Below are positions 14,634 to 24,910 of a stretch of 32,730 bases of DNA, piece after piece. Every line of letters starts with the position of its first letter. Within the stretch, counting starts at the first letter, position 1. The translations under genes and the position numbers were made by a program. A model generated the notes under the pieces. The model searched no databases and was not told the DNA's origin. It saw only the letters and a list, made by a program, of their open reading frames with translations. Origin of the DNA: Actinomycetota bacterium (GTDB taxonomy: Bacteria > Actinomycetota > Actinomycetes > Nanopelagicales > Nanopelagicaceae); NCBI GenBank assembly GCA_029977785.1, contig JAPOKG010000009.1, forward strand, positions 1 to 32,730, given 5' to 3'.

Positions 14634-15858
14634 GGAAACTACTCCTTATCTGTGCGCCGTTCTTCTGAACTTCTTCAATTGTGCGAGATCCTGAAAGTGA
14701 CATGCCGTTGATAAATTCGCGGCGCATTAAGTCAATTACTTGTTGCACCCCTTTTTCACCATTAGCCATCGCGCCATAAAGGTAGGCACGGCCGATAAAA
14801 ACCGCCTTTGCTCCCAGCGCTACTGCACTTAAGGCATCGAGACCAGACATCATTCCGCCATCGATATAGACCTCGACCTTTTTACCTACTGCATCTACTA
14901 CTTCAGGAAGAATCTCGAGTGGAACTGGACCGCGATCAAATTGGCGACCACCGTGGTTGGAGAGAATGATTCCCTGAACGCCGCACTTAGCCACCGCCTT
15001 GGCATCGGCCACGCTCTGGATACCTTTGATAACGATGGGGCCATCCCAGACAGAGCGCAACCATTTAATATCTTCATAATCAGTTGATGGATCAAAGATA
15101 AGAGCAGCTAGCTCAGAGAGTGGTTTATCCCAGCCGCGGAAGGCGGCAAACTCAAGCTTGCCAGTTGTAAAGAGATTGAGCCACCAGATTGGTTTGCGTG
15201 CAATCGAAAGAACTGTACTTAACCTAATCTTTGGCGGAACAGTAAGTCCATTGCGATTATCGCGATAACGAAGGCCCGCAACAGGTGTATCAACTGTGAG
15301 CACGAGCGCTTCAAAGCCAGCGTCCTTCGCCTGCTTGATAACTGCCAAAGTGTCGGAACGATTCTTCATTACATAGAGTTGGAACCATCTGCGTACATTA
15401 GGGACAGCAGCTGCTAGTTCTGCCGGAGATGTTGTCCCCATCGTAGAGAGCGCGTAAATCAAATTATTCTCAGCTGCCACATTTGCCACCGCAGGTTCGC
15501 CAACATGGTGCATCAAGCGGGTATAGCCGGTGGGCGCGAAGCAGATGGGAAGATCAATACTTTTACCAAGAATCTTTGTCGAGGTATCAACATCTGAAAC
15601 ATCACGCAAGACACGAGAATTGATTTCAACTCGCGCTAAAGCTTTACGAGTGCGGTCGTAGGCAACTTCATCTACAGCGCTACCCTCGACATAATCGAAG
15701 ACAACCTTGGGGGTGCGCTTCTTCGCAATAGCAGCCAGGTCAGCAACGTTCTGTGCCCGTTGTAACTTGCCCTTGTAAGGGTTTAGAGATGGCAAGGTCC
15801 AGTCAATTAAGGACCAGAAGTACGGAAGGCTCGGCAGTTTTCGAGAGCTCCGAATCAT
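14626..15858 (-). CDS. lldD: FMN-dependent L-lactate dehydrogenase (LldD2-like alpha-hydroxyacid dehydrogenase)
   Basis: Oxidises L-lactate to pyruvate with FMN, probably passing electrons to the quinone pool. The 410 residues follow the mycobacterial LldD2 pattern as I recall it: an N-terminal extension of about 30 residues, KKRTPKVVFDYVEGSA (Tyr56), FAPTGYTRLMH, RWFQLYV, LTVDTPVAG, VIKGIQ (Lys278), catalytic His302 and Arg305 in SNHGGRQFDR, YIDGGMMSG and FIGRAYLYG. Glycolate oxidase or lactate monooxygenase are less likely alternatives. It is transcribed leftward, divergent from yajQ, with no clear ribosome-binding site before the ATG. It could use the L-lactate made by the fucose pathway 8 kb away. 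Confidence 0.88.
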   Translation of the reverse strand: MIRSSRKLPSLPYFWSLIDWTLPSLNPYKGKLQRAQNVADLAAIAKKRTPKVVFDYVEGSAVDEVAYDRTRKALARVEINSRVLRDVSDVDTSTKILGKSIDLPICFAPTGYTRLMHHVGEPAVANVAAENNLIYALSTMGTTSPAELAAAVPNVRRWFQLYVMKNRSDTLAVIKQAKDAGFEALVLTVDTPVAGLRYRDNRNGLTVPPKIRLSTVLSIARKPIWWLNLFTTGKLEFAAFRGWDKPLSELAALIFDPSTDYEDIKWLRSVWDGPIVIKGIQSVADAKAVAKCGVQGIILSNHGGRQFDRGPVPLEILPEVVDAVGKKVEVYIDGGMMSGLDALSAVALGAKAVFIGRAYLYGAMANGEKGVQQVIDLMRREFINGMSLSGSRTIEEVQKNGAQIRSSFHE

Positions 15859-15883
15859 GAGTACAAATTACCCTACAATGGCG

Positions 15884-15897
15884 CACATTAGAATGTG
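15884..15897. promoter_or_regulatory. 14-bp inverted repeat CACATT-AG-AATGTG in the lldD/yajQ divergent gap
   Basis: Two perfect 6-bp arms around AG, in the middle of the 74-bp gap between leftward lldD and rightward yajQ. The same gap has -10-like TACAAT (15874-15879) and TAGAAT (15889-15894) on the plus strand, neither with a clear -35. It may be an operator for lldD or chance; weakly supported. Confidence 0.3.
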
Positions 15898-15932
15898 ACA
15901 ATAAGAATTGAATTACCAAAGGGGTCCAGAAC

Positions 15933-16421
15933 GTGGCAGACAGCAGTTTCGACGTAGTATCAAAGATCGACCGTATGGAGCTCGATAACGCGATTAACCA
16001 AGCCATCCGCGAAATCGATACACGCTTTGACTTTAAGAACACCGGCGCCAAAATTGAACTCACTGGCGACAAGATTGCTATCGAAGCAGGTACTGAAGAA
16101 CGCGCCAAGGCCGCCCTCGATGTTGTCAAAGATAAGATGATCAAGCGTGGGGTATCGCTCAAGCACCTCGAAAGTGCCGACCCACAGCTATCGGGGAAAA
16201 TTTACAAAATCGCTTGCACACTCAAAGAAGGAATCTCCACTGAGAACGCTAAGAAGATTGCAAAATTCTTACGTGATGAGGGCCCAAAATCAATTAAGAC
16301 TCAGATTCAGGGTGATGAACTTCGCGTTTCATCAAAGAGCCGCGATGATCTGCAAGAAGCTATCGAGCAGATTAAGAACGGTAAGTTTGAGTTTGCTGTC
16401 CAATTTGTTAACTACCGATAA
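15933..16421 (+). CDS. yajQ: YajQ/UPF0234 family nucleotide-binding protein
   Basis: Small cytoplasmic protein of 162 residues. The opening SSFDVVSKIDRMELDNAINQA, DTRFDFKNT, KGISTENAKKIAKF-like KEGISTENAKKIAKFLRD and the ending FAVQFVNYR identify the family clearly. Members have two ferredoxin-like domains; some Xanthomonas and Pseudomonas proteins bind cyclic-di-GMP, but the function in Actinobacteria is not established. It starts at a GTG with AAAGGGG eight bases upstream, and no earlier in-frame ATG fits better. The next gene, rarD-like, starts at the base after its stop, so they are probably co-transcribed. Confidence 0.95.
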   Translation: MADSSFDVVSKIDRMELDNAINQAIREIDTRFDFKNTGAKIELTGDKIAIEAGTEERAKAALDVVKDKMIKRGVSLKHLESADPQLSGKIYKIACTLKEGISTENAKKIAKFLRDEGPKSIKTQIQGDELRVSSKSRDDLQEAIEQIKNGKFEFAVQFVNYR

Positions 16422-17328
16422 GTGGTGAGAGTAAGGAGCGAATACTCGCTCGGACTTCTCTTCGGAGTTGGCGCCTATGTCTTCTGGGGTCTCTTTCCGC
16501 TGTATTGGCCGTTGCTTAAACCTGCCAACCCACTTGAGATAGTTTCTCACCGCGCAGTGTGGACTTTAGTTTTCTGCGTCATTGTCTTGGCGTTATTGCG
16601 ACAACTGAAATCAACTCTCGCCATCTTAAAACACCCTAAAAAGATGGCTGGCTTATTTGCAACAACTGTTCTGATTTCAATCAATTGGCTTACCTATATT
16701 TGGGCTACCAATAATGGCCATGTTGTTGAAGCTGCTCTTGGTTACTACATCAATCCCTTGATCATTATCGCTTTTGGTGTTCTGCTCTTGCGCGAGAAGA
16801 TGCGCCCACTGCAATGGGTCGCAGTAGGTATTGCAGCGATTGGTGTCACGATTCTTACTATTGATTACGGTCGTCTTCCTTGGGTTGCAATTTCTCTCGC
16901 ACTTTCTTGGGGAACCTACGGGCTCTTAAAGAAGAAGTTAGATCTGGGAGCGCTAGAAGGTCTAACTATCGAAACGCTTATCTCGCTCCTTCCCTATGGC
17001 TTTCTACCTCTTCTACCTTGGTAACCAAGGCACGGGCCAATTTTGCAATGGGCTACTTCTCACCATCCTGCTCATCAGCGCCGGGGCTATGACAGCTATT
17101 CCGCTGCTCTTATTCAATGGTTCTACTACACGCCTGCCTTATAGCACTATCGGGCTTCTTCAGTACATCACTCCAACAATTCAGTTTTCAATTGGAGTTT
17201 GGATTAATCACGAAGAGATGCCGACTGCGCGTTGGATTGGATTCGTTGTAATTTGGTTAGCGCTGGCAACTCTTGGAACAGATTTGATGCGCTCAAGCAG
17301 AGCGATCGACAATCGCATCGCACAATGA
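16422..17328 (+). pseudogene. rarD: RarD/EamA-family permease, broken by a +1 frame change
   Basis: Two track ORFs (16422-17024 and 16996-17328) are two halves of one RarD-like transporter. The first half carries LGLLFGVGAYVFWGLFPLYWPLL, HRAVWTLVFC, NWLTYIWATNNGHVVEAALGYYINPL and GLTIETLISLLP, then runs into PYGFLPLLPW and a stop. The second half resumes in the +1 frame with FYLFYLGNQGTG, AMTAIPLLLFNGSTTRLPYSTIGLLQYITPTIQFSIGVWI. The switch lies between about 16985 and 17003, near CTCCTTCCCTATGG. Removing one base there gives a continuous protein of about 301 residues, normal for RarD. The 3' end overlaps the convergent prenyl synthase gene by 36 bp. It may be a real mutation or a sequencing error. 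Start GTG at 16422 or 16425; substrate unknown. Confidence 0.85.
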
Positions 17329-18282
17329 AAAGAGCGCACCGGTAACGTCATTTACTGGCAATGGGCCCAAGGCGGCTCGAGCATCGCGAGCAACTTGCTG
17401 TAGCTGATCTTTCGATTCTGCAAGCGCTGGGTGTGAACGTAACTCTTTCAGAACACTTGCAACTACGGCTTCATCCTTAATGGGAGCGCTCACTAGCTTT
17501 TGCAATTTCTTATCTTCAGGACGCGTTGATTTCATGAGGTTGAGCGTTACCAGCGTTGGCACGCCTTCGCGCAAATCTGTTCCGGGAGTCTTTCCAGATT
17601 GGTGTGAATCGCTAGCAATATCAATAATGTCATCAGCTAGTTGGAAGGCGATACCGATCTTCTCTCCAAATATCGTGAGAGTCTCTTTAATCTCATCCGG
17701 TGCACCTGAAACCATTGCACCAAAGCGAGCGCTGGCTGCAATAAGAGAGCCAGTTTTATCTGCAACAACTTGGAGGTAGTGCTCTAACGCATCTTCACCG
17801 TTCTGTGGCCCTTGCGTCTCCATGATCTGCCCGATTACTAACCGCTCAAAGGTCGATGCCTGTAGGCGAACAGCTTCAGGGCCAATATCTGCAAGAAGTG
17901 CCGAGACTTTTGCGAAGAGGTAATCTCCAGTCAAAATTGCAACGGTATTTCCCCAGCGGCTATTTGCGCTCTCTACGCTACGCCTTAGGCGCGCTTCATC
18001 CATAACATCATCGTGATAGAGCGTTGCAACGTGCGTTAATTCGCAGACAACAGCGGATTCAACAATGCCAAAACGGTTCTTATCTCCGTAATGAGATGCC
18101 AACAAAGTCAGTAGTGGTCGTAACCGCTTTCCGCCCGCGGCAACTAAGTGGCGCGAGGTTTCTTCTACGAGTGGATAGTCACCTTGAATATGGCTCAGAA
18201 GAAGGCTCTCGACCTTCTGCATACCCAGCGCTAACTCAGCCTCTAATTCAGGGGCGATGCCAGGTATTCCGATAGCTGCCAT
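17293..18282 (-). CDS. Long-chain trans-polyprenyl diphosphate synthase
   Basis: Condenses isopentenyl diphosphate units onto an allylic primer, most likely for the menaquinone side chain. The 329 residues contain GGKRLRP (50-56), the first Asp-rich motif DDVMDE (91-96), GDYLFAKVSALL, and the second Asp-rich motif DDIID (217-221) followed by GKTPGTDLREGVPTLVTLNL. The small residues before the first motif (LTHVATLYHDD) fit a long-chain product rather than a farnesyl or geranylgeranyl synthase, but length cannot be fixed by eye. Its ATG overlaps the nuoN stop (TAATG), so it is the final gene of the complex I operon. This places quinone synthesis and the main quinone reductase together, an arrangement common in Actinobacteria as I know them. 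Confidence 0.93.
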   Translation of the reverse strand: MAAIGIPGIAPELEAELALGMQKVESLLLSHIQGDYPLVEETSRHLVAAGGKRLRPLLTLLASHYGDKNRFGIVESAVVCELTHVATLYHDDVMDEARLRRSVESANSRWGNTVAILTGDYLFAKVSALLADIGPEAVRLQASTFERLVIGQIMETQGPQNGEDALEHYLQVVADKTGSLIAASARFGAMVSGAPDEIKETLTIFGEKIGIAFQLADDIIDIASDSHQSGKTPGTDLREGVPTLVTLNLMKSTRPEDKKLQKLVSAPIKDEAVVASVLKELRSHPALAESKDQLQQVARDARAALGPLPVNDVTGALFSLCDAIVDRSA

Positions 18283-19799
18283 TAGCGGATGAAGAATGCA
18301 GTTGTTTCAATGAAATTTAAAAGTGGTGCTGGGAAGACACCGAGCAGAATCGTCAACGTTGCTGAGACTGCAATTGCGATTGTAGTCAGAGCAGATGGAA
18401 TGACAACGCTGGTGCCATCTTCAACTGGATCCTTAAAGAACATCAAAACGATGACACGAATGTAGAAGAAGGCGGCAATCGCTGAGGCGAGAACACCAGT
18501 TATCAAAATTGCAGTGCTGCCTGATTCGTAGGCGGCAGAGAAGATTGAGAACTTTCCAATAAATCCTGAAGTTAATGGAATGCCAGCGAAGGTGAGTAGA
18601 TAGAGTGAAAATACTGAGGCAATGAGTGGAGAGCGCTTGCCAAGTCCACTCCAGCGATTGAGGTCTGTGACTTCCCCAGCTGAATCGCGAACAAGTGTTA
18701 CAACTGCGAAGGCGCCAAGTGTGGCGACGCCATAGGCAAACAGATAGAAGATTGATGAATCAAGTCCTGACTTACTCAAGGCGATAACACCGGCAAGCAA
18801 GAATCCTGCGTGCGCGATTGATGAGTAAGCCAACATGCGTTTTACATCGCGCTGGGTGATTGCAACAACAGAACCAAATACCATGGTGATAATTGCGATA
18901 GCTACGAGCGCTGGCTTCCATTGCCACTCTGCATTTGCAAAACCAACATAGAAGATGCGCAAGATAGCTCCAAAAGCTGCAATCTTTGTCGCCGCTGCCA
19001 TAAAGCCCGTAATAGCCGTTGGCGCTCCTTGATAGACATCGGGAGTCCACGCATGGAATGGAACTGCGCCCACTTTAAAGAGAAGGCCTACAGCGAGGAA
19101 TGCGATTCCCATGAGCAAGAAGATGTCATTACCTGATCCGCCAACAATGCTCTCTTGGATACCAATCAAAGTGATTGTGCCTGAGTAGCCATATAGATAT
19201 GCAACGCCAAAGAGGAAGAAGGCTGAGGAGAAGGCGCCGAGAAGGAAGTACTTCAACGCTGATTCTTGCGACATCAGACGGCGGCGGCGTGAGAGCCCAG
19301 CCATCAAATAAAGCGGCAAAGATAAAATCTCAAGGGCGACAAAGAGGGTGATGAGGTCTGTAGCAATCGGGAAAATCAACATTCCAGCGACAGCAAAAAG
19401 TGTAAGCGGATAGACCTCAGTAACGCGCAAATCCTTTTGCAGCGATTGACGCTCTTCTTCTGAACCTGGAACTGCGGCTGCCATCGCAGTGAAGTTCTCT
19501 TGATCCGCAATGAGGAAGATTGCCAAGAACGAGATAATCAAAATTGAGGCTTGAATGAGTACAGCCGCTCCATCAAATGCAACTGAACCCATTGCAGCAT
19601 CAACAGATGATTGAGTGCGAACTGTCATCAAGGCTGCGAAAGCTGCGACGAGAGCAAATGTTGAGATAAAAAGTTGAGAGCTATGACGCGCTTCGCGTGG
19701 AGCAAAGGCTTCAATTAAGACGCCAATTACGGCGCCAGCTAACACAATTAGAATCGGAGCTAGTTGCGCGTAATTCAAGACCGGATTTACAAATGTCAT
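18282..19799 (-). CDS. nuoN: NADH-quinone oxidoreductase subunit N
   Basis: Antiporter-like proton-pumping membrane subunit of complex I. The 505 residues show about 14 hydrophobic segments. Key motifs: the membrane Glu in FVALEILSLPLYLMAGL, LLGAFSSAFFLFGVAYLYG, the Lys in FKVGAVPFHAWTPDVYQGAPTAITGFMA, and RDVKRMLAYSSIAHAGFLLAG. The ending LLNFIETTAFFIR is typical. The ATG immediately follows the nuoM stop (TAAATG). Nothing unusual seen. Confidence 0.97.
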   Translation of the reverse strand: MTFVNPVLNYAQLAPILIVLAGAVIGVLIEAFAPREARHSSQLFISTFALVAAFAALMTVRTQSSVDAAMGSVAFDGAAVLIQASILIISFLAIFLIADQENFTAMAAAVPGSEEERQSLQKDLRVTEVYPLTLFAVAGMLIFPIATDLITLFVALEILSLPLYLMAGLSRRRRLMSQESALKYFLLGAFSSAFFLFGVAYLYGYSGTITLIGIQESIVGGSGNDIFLLMGIAFLAVGLLFKVGAVPFHAWTPDVYQGAPTAITGFMAAATKIAAFGAILRIFYVGFANAEWQWKPALVAIAIITMVFGSVVAITQRDVKRMLAYSSIAHAGFLLAGVIALSKSGLDSSIFYLFAYGVATLGAFAVVTLVRDSAGEVTDLNRWSGLGKRSPLIASVFSLYLLTFAGIPLTSGFIGKFSIFSAAYESGSTAILITGVLASAIAAFFYIRVIVLMFFKDPVEDGTSVVIPSALTTIAIAVSATLTILLGVFPAPLLNFIETTAFFIR

Positions 19800-21317
19800 T
19801 TACTTACCTGCGCTCTCTGATGGAACTGGATCCGTAAAGCCTTGTGACTCAATTACCTGCTTTGCCACTGGGTTGATGACATTGAGCAAAGGAGCGGGAT
19901 AGAAGCCGAGGGCAATGATGATCGCCAACACAGGACCAACAGCAAACTTCTCGCGCAGATTTAAGTCAGGCAAGTTCTCATTTCCAGGTGTGGTCGGCCC
20001 ATGAAGCGCTTTCTGTACTGGAATCAGGATGTATAGCGCTGCGAGAACGATTCCGAAGGTGGCAAGTACTGCTGCAACTGGATAGCGCGTAAATGTGCCA
20101 ACTAGAACTAAGAATTCACTGACAAAGCTGGATAGCCCCGGAAGTGCAAGTGATGACATACCTGCGATAAAGAATGACCACGCCATAACGGGAGTAACTC
20201 TCTGGAGACCGCCAAAGTCAGCGATTGTTGAAGATTTGCGTCGCGCGATCATCCAACCAGCAACAATGAAGAGCGCTGCAGTCGAGAAGCCGTGGTTGAA
20301 CATGTAGAGAATTGCACCACTGTGGCCTTGGGTAGTCATCGCAAAGATTCCCATGGTGATAAATCCGAAGTGAGAGATAGATGTGTAGGCAATCAGACGC
20401 TTGATATCGCGTGCACCAATTGCCAAGAAAGCACCATAAAGAATTGAGATAACAGCCAAGACAATGATTACTGGTGTGAATGTCTTTGATGCATCTGGGA
20501 AGAGAGTTAGGCAGAAGCGGATCATTCCAAATGTTCCGACCTTGTCGAGAACACCGAGCAAGAGCACTGATGTACCTGGAGTTGCAGATGCTGCGGCATC
20601 TGGCAACCAAGTGTGTAGTGGCCACACAGGCGCCTTGATTGCGAAGGCGATAAAGAATCCAAGGAAGAGCAGATTCTGGGTGGTTGAGCTCATGTAGTTA
20701 TGCATCTGCGATAACTGAGTGATATCGAAGGTTGCTCCGCCATTCTTACTTGAGATGACGTAGAGCCCAATAATTGAAGCGAGCATCAAGAGGCCGCCGA
20801 AGAGGCTAAATAGTAAGAACTTCACAGCAGCTGCGGCGCGTTCTCCGCTGCCGTATCCACCAATCAGGAAGTAGACCGGAATCAACATTGCTTCAAAGAA
20901 GACGTAGAACAAGAAGACATCTGTGGCAGCAAAGACGCCAATCATCATCGTCTCAAGGACGAGGATAAGAATGTAGAAGACCTTCGCAGACCAGCGTCCA
21001 CCTTCAGATTCATTCCAGCCTGCTAAGACAACAATGGGGGTCAGAAGAACGGCGAGAAGTATGAGAACGAGAGATAAGCCGTCCACTCCAACTGCGTAGT
21101 TGATTCCAAAAGATGGAATCCATCCTGCCGATTGCACAAATTGGAAGGCGGTATTTGATTCGTCAAAGTTAAGCCACATCATGACAGCCGAGATAGCTAC
21201 AAGAATTGTTGTACCTAGGGCCGCCTGCTTGACGCGAAGTGCCTGCTCAGCAGGAATTACTGCAATCAGTAAGGCACCAATGAGCGGAAGTATTCCAAGA
21301 AGAGTTAACGAACTCAT
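19800..21317 (-). CDS. nuoM: NADH-quinone oxidoreductase subunit M
   Basis: Antiporter-like proton-pumping subunit. The track begins at a TTG (21332), but the ATG at 21317 ([14 protein letters not shown]) overlaps the nuoL stop as ATGA, like other junctions in this operon, so I take that start and 505 residues. Motifs: the conserved Glu in [59 protein letters not shown] with the pumping Lys and His, and [21 protein letters not shown]. About 14 membrane segments. Normal length for the family. Confidence 0.97.
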   Translation of the reverse strand: MSSLTLLGILPLIGALLIAVIPAEQALRVKQAALGTTILVAISAVMMWLNFDESNTAFQFVQSAGWIPSFGINYAVGVDGLSLVLILLAVLLTPIVVLAGWNESEGGRWSAKVFYILILVLETMMIGVFAATDVFLFYVFFEAMLIPVYFLIGGYGSGERAAAAVKFLLFSLFGGLLMLASIIGLYVISSKNGGATFDITQLSQMHNYMSSTTQNLLFLGFFIAFAIKAPVWPLHTWLPDAAASATPGTSVLLLGVLDKVGTFGMIRFCLTLFPDASKTFTPVIIVLAVISILYGAFLAIGARDIKRLIAYTSISHFGFITMGIFAMTTQGHSGAILYMFNHGFSTAALFIVAGWMIARRKSSTIADFGGLQRVTPVMAWSFFIAGMSSLALPGLSSFVSEFLVLVGTFTRYPVAAVLATFGIVLAALYILIPVQKALHGPTTPGNENLPDLNLREKFAVGPVLAIIIALGFYPAPLLNVINPVAKQVIESQGFTDPVPSESAGK

Positions 21318-23212
21318 AGTGTGACCACCCAAATTCCTGCGATAAGAACGACCGCACCGATAAGAATGAGAGCGGCATAGCTACGTGCAAATCCGGATTG
21401 AGATCTACGCAAAGTTGCTCCAGCACCGAGCGCAGTACGCCCGATTCCACGAACCGCGCCATCGACAACATTCTCATCGCCTTTAACTAGTAAGCGAGTA
21501 AGCGCCTGGCCAGGACGCATAAAGACAGATTCGTTAAATGAATCCTGCAATAGATCCTTACGTGCAATTCGAGTAAAGATTGAGACGTTCTGTGGAGCCA
21601 CTGCCTCAATTTCAGAGAGCTGATACTTCATGATGGCGATACCAACGCCAATAGCAACAGCAGTAAGAGCCATCGCTGAGACAACGATTGGTTCAAAGAG
21701 GTGTTCCTCATGATGGTCTTTACCGTGATCACCGAAGACTGGGTTGAGCCAATTGGCCAGCGCATCTCCGCGATAGAAGAGCAGACCTGAAGTGACTGAA
21801 CCAATGGAAAGAACAACCATTGGGAACCACATTAAGAATGGTGATTCATGTGGGTGCTGATTCTCTTCCCAGCGCTTTGGGCTAGTGAAAGTTAAAATCA
21901 TTACGCGAGTCATGTAGAAGGCGGTAATTACTGCGCCAAGTAAAGTGATTGATCCCAAGAGGATTCCCTTGAATCCACCTGCATTAAATGCAGTTTCAAT
22001 AATGAGATCCTTTGAATAAAAGCCTGCAAATGGTGGAACACCAATAATTGCAAGATAACCAAGGCCAAAAGTAATAAAGGTGATTGGCATAAATTTACGG
22101 AGCCCACCATAACGTCTCATATCGACGCTGTCATTCATGCCGTGCATCACTGAACCGGCACCCAAGAACATTCCTGCCTTAAAGAATCCATGTGTCAGCA
22201 AGTGCATGATTGCAAATGCGTATCCAGCAGGTCCGAGGCCAGCGCAGAGAACCATGTAACCAATCTGCGACATGGTCGATGCAGCAAGCGCCTTCTTAAT
22301 ATCATCCTTAGCAGTACCGATCACAGCGCCGAAGAGCAAGGTAATTGCACCGACGATGACGACAATCAACTGCGCAGTTGGAGCTGCATCAAAGATAAAG
22401 TTTGAGCGAACGATGAGATAAACACCTGCTGTCACCATCGTTGCTGCGTGGATCAACGCTGAAACTGGAGTTGGGCCAGCCATCGCATCGCCTAGCCAGG
22501 CTTGTAATGGGAACTGAGCCGATTTACCTGCGGCTGCAACGAGCAACATAATTCCGATTGCAGTCAACGCTGTCTCGGATGCACCTTCTGATGCCTCTTT
22601 AACGCCTGCGAATGAGACGGTGCCAAGGGTTGCAAATGCAATCATGATGGCGAAGGAGAGTCCCATATCGCCAACACGGTTCATAACAAAGGCCTTCTTA
22701 GAAGCTGTGGCATATGCCGGCTTCTGATTCCAGAACCCAATTAATAGGTAAGAGGCTAAACCAACGCCTTCCCAACCGACATAGAGGGTTAAATATGAAT
22801 CGCCAAGAACGAGCAACAGCATCGCTGCAATAAAGAGGTTGAGATAAGCAAAGAAACGGCGACGGTTCTCATCGTGTGACATGTAGGAGATGGAGTAGAT
22901 GTGAATCAGAGTTCCAACGCCAGTGATAAGTAGAACGAAGCAAATTGAGAGTTGATCAAGTAGCAGTCCAGCATCAACTTGGAAGGATGCAACATCAATC
23001 CAGGTGAATAGCTTCTGGCTTATTGCTCGTTCTTCAGTCGGACGTGAAAGCATCTGCGAGAGCTGATAGAGGCCAACGCCAAATGAAGAGGCTGACATCG
23101 CGGTACCTAGTAAGTGTCCCCACTTATCAGCGCGACGACCAGCAAGCAAAAGTGTAAGAGCTCCAAATAACGGGAGCGCGATGAGGTAGATCAATGATGA
23201 TGAAGTAACCAT
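21314..23212 (-). CDS. nuoL: NADH-quinone oxidoreductase subunit L
   Basis: Largest membrane subunit, distal proton pump with the long lateral helix. The 632 residues contain [19 protein letters not shown] with the key Glu, [60 protein letters not shown] and [14 protein letters not shown]. The C-terminal third carries a charged stretch (about 540-600) before a last hydrophobic span, which fits the lateral helix HL and its anchor. The start is 2 bp after the nuoK stop. Length is close to the Escherichia coli protein. Confidence 0.97.
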   Translation of the reverse strand: MVTSSSLIYLIALPLFGALTLLLAGRRADKWGHLLGTAMSASSFGVGLYQLSQMLSRPTEERAISQKLFTWIDVASFQVDAGLLLDQLSICFVLLITGVGTLIHIYSISYMSHDENRRRFFAYLNLFIAAMLLLVLGDSYLTLYVGWEGVGLASYLLIGFWNQKPAYATASKKAFVMNRVGDMGLSFAIMIAFATLGTVSFAGVKEASEGASETALTAIGIMLLVAAAGKSAQFPLQAWLGDAMAGPTPVSALIHAATMVTAGVYLIVRSNFIFDAAPTAQLIVVIVGAITLLFGAVIGTAKDDIKKALAASTMSQIGYMVLCAGLGPAGYAFAIMHLLTHGFFKAGMFLGAGSVMHGMNDSVDMRRYGGLRKFMPITFITFGLGYLAIIGVPPFAGFYSKDLIIETAFNAGGFKGILLGSITLLGAVITAFYMTRVMILTFTSPKRWEENQHPHESPFLMWFPMVVLSIGSVTSGLLFYRGDALANWLNPVFGDHGKDHHEEHLFEPIVVSAMALTAVAIGVGIAIMKYQLSEIEAVAPQNVSIFTRIARKDLLQDSFNESVFMRPGQALTRLLVKGDENVVDGAVRGIGRTALGAGATLRRSQSGFARSYAALILIGAVVLIAGIWVVTL

Positions 23213-23214
23213 TT

Positions 23215-23514
23215 TTATCGCTTCAACAAACTAGCATCATCGATAGATGCTGAACGGCGCGAACGATAGATTGCGATGATGATGGCAAGACCAACTACTA
23301 CTTCGCAGGCTGCCACAACCATGGTAAAGAATGCTGTTACTTGTCCTTCAAGGGTTCCATTAATTCTTGAGAAGGTAACCAATGTCAGGTTTGCTGCATT
23401 AAGCATCAACTCGATACACATAAAGACAACAATTGCATTGCGGCGAACAATGACGCCGATGGCACCGATTGTGAAAAGTAGACCAGCTACATAGAGGTAG
23501 TTATACGGATTCAC
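23215..23514 (-). CDS. nuoK: NADH-quinone oxidoreductase subunit K
   Basis: Small three-helix membrane subunit of 99 residues. The two membrane glutamates needed for proton transfer are visible in [15 protein letters not shown] and [11 protein letters not shown]. It starts with GTG, overlapping the nuoJ stop by one base (TAGTG), with GGAGGAG close upstream; this strong site decides the non-ATG start. The tail [15 protein letters not shown] is slightly longer than in enteric proteins. Confidence 0.96.
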   Translation of the reverse strand: MNPYNYLYVAGLLFTIGAIGVIVRRNAIVVFMCIELMLNAANLTLVTFSRINGTLEGQVTAFFTMVVAACEVVVGLAIIIAIYRSRRSASIDDASLLKR

Positions 23515-24284
23515 TACTTCTCCTCCTGCACTGTGTTATCAACTTCGCCAAGTTCAAATTGGTTTGACTCCAACATATCTCCACGCGCTTTAAGCGTTGC
23601 AGAGATTGAGTTTGGAGCTGGGGTGCCATCTGGAAGAAGGGCGGGAACATCGACAGCGTTGTGGCGGGCATACACACCTGGATTTGGAAGGCCGGCGGCA
23701 GATGCAAGTGAACCTGTGCGGAAGCGAGCGATCGCTTGTTCGCGCTGCGTTGGTCGCGCAACTGTGCGTTGATGATGCGCTAGCACCATCGCGCCTAGAG
23801 CTGCAGTAATCAAAAGCGCAGAGATTGCCTCAAAGGCAAAGACATAATCTGAGAAGAGCAGTTTTGCTAGCCCTTGCACATTTCCATCTTTATTTGCTTC
23901 AGCAAGTCCAAGCGCTGGGCGACCCAAAGTTGCGCGGCTAATAAGAGATACCAACAAACCACCAAAGCCGAGCGCTGCAGTGATTGCAATTGCGCGAAGG
24001 CCAGGAATTGTTTCGGTCAAAGAATCAGAGGCATCTACTCCGACCAACATCAAAATAAAGAGGAAGAGCATCATGACTGCGCCTGTATAGACAACAATCT
24101 GAACGATTCCAAGGAACACAGCATCTTGTGCAATATAGAAGAGCGCAATCGTGATCATGATCCAGGCAAGAAGAAGCGCTGAATGAACAGCCTTCTTCAC
24201 AACCAGCATTCCGATCGCAGCGATGACAGAGAGAGGTCCGAGAACCCAGAACATCACAGCCTCAGGAGTTTGAATCGTCAACAT
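23514..24284 (-). CDS. nuoJ: NADH-quinone oxidoreductase subunit J
   Basis: Membrane subunit of the quinone-site end of the membrane arm. The first 170 residues hold five hydrophobic segments with the motif [31 protein letters not shown], which contains the pi-bulge helix region in known structures. The remaining 85 residues ([16 protein letters not shown] to the end) are hydrophilic and probably a soluble tail, a length I associate with actinobacterial NuoJ rather than the shorter enteric form. ATG overlaps the nuoI stop by one base (TAATG). Confidence 0.96.
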   Translation of the reverse strand: MLTIQTPEAVMFWVLGPLSVIAAIGMLVVKKAVHSALLLAWIMITIALFYIAQDAVFLGIVQIVVYTGAVMMLFLFILMLVGVDASDSLTETIPGLRAIAITAALGFGGLLVSLISRATLGRPALGLAEANKDGNVQGLAKLLFSDYVFAFEAISALLITAALGAMVLAHHQRTVARPTQREQAIARFRTGSLASAAGLPNPGVYARHNAVDVPALLPDGTPAPNSISATLKARGDMLESNQFELGEVDNTVQEEK

Positions 24285-24910
24285 TAATTTGCTCCTTGAG
24301 AAGGATGTGCTTCCTTGACATCGCCGTTGTAGTAATTGGTATCGGTCATTCCTGGATACATTGGATGAGGCGGCGCCAACATTCCTTGGCGAAGTGGAGC
24401 TAGCAGATCTTCCTTTTCGAAGATCAACTTCTCACGCTTGTCGTCTGCAAGTTCATATTCATTAGTCATCGTGAGCGCGCGAGTTGGGCAGGCTTCCACG
24501 CATAGACCACAGAAGATGCAGCGAAGATAGTTAATTTGATAGACCGCGCCATGGCGTTCTCCGGGAGAGATTTGATTTTCAGGAGTGTTGTTGCCGCCTT
24601 CTACATAAATTGCATCTGCTGGACATGCCCAAGCACAGAGTTCGCAACCGATGCACTTTTCAAGTCCATCTGGGTGGCGATTCAGTTGATGGCGACCATG
24701 GAAACGTGGCTGAGTTGGCGCCTTTACATCTGGGTATTGCACAGTCTGATTTTTCTTAAACATTGAAGAGAAGGTGACCCAGAAGCCCTTTGCTTGTTGG
24801 CCAAGAGGTGCAGGACCCGGCTGCTCAACTTCAGTAAATGGAACTGAGTTGATATCAGCTTGTCCGGAACTCTTCTTCTCGACGTTCAAGTTCTCGTTGA
24901 AGTCAGTCAT
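24284..24910 (-). CDS. nuoI: NADH-quinone oxidoreductase subunit I, two [4Fe-4S] clusters
   Basis: Peripheral-arm ferredoxin-like subunit that carries electrons to the last cluster. The 208 residues contain two complete cluster motifs, [12 protein letters not shown] and [12 protein letters not shown], in the centre, with [18 protein letters not shown] before the first. An N-terminal stretch of about 45 residues ([23 protein letters not shown]) is charged, low in conservation and longer than in enteric NuoI. ATG overlaps the nuoH stop (TAATG). Confidence 0.97.
   Translation of the reverse strand: MTDFNENLNVEKKSSGQADINSVPFTEVEQPGPAPLGQQAKGFWVTFSSMFKKNQTVQYPDVKAPTQPRFHGRHQLNRHPDGLEKCIGCELCAWACPADAIYVEGGNNTPENQISPGERHGAVYQINYLRCIFCGLCVEACPTRALTMTNEYELADDKREKLIFEKEDLLAPLRQGMLAPPHPMYPGMTDTNYYNGDVKEAHPSQGAN

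Noticed and set aside
16985-17003. Programmed +1 frameshift in rarD
   Set aside because: No known slippery signal or stimulatory structure was seen and RarD is not known to use recoding; a plain indel or error is simpler.
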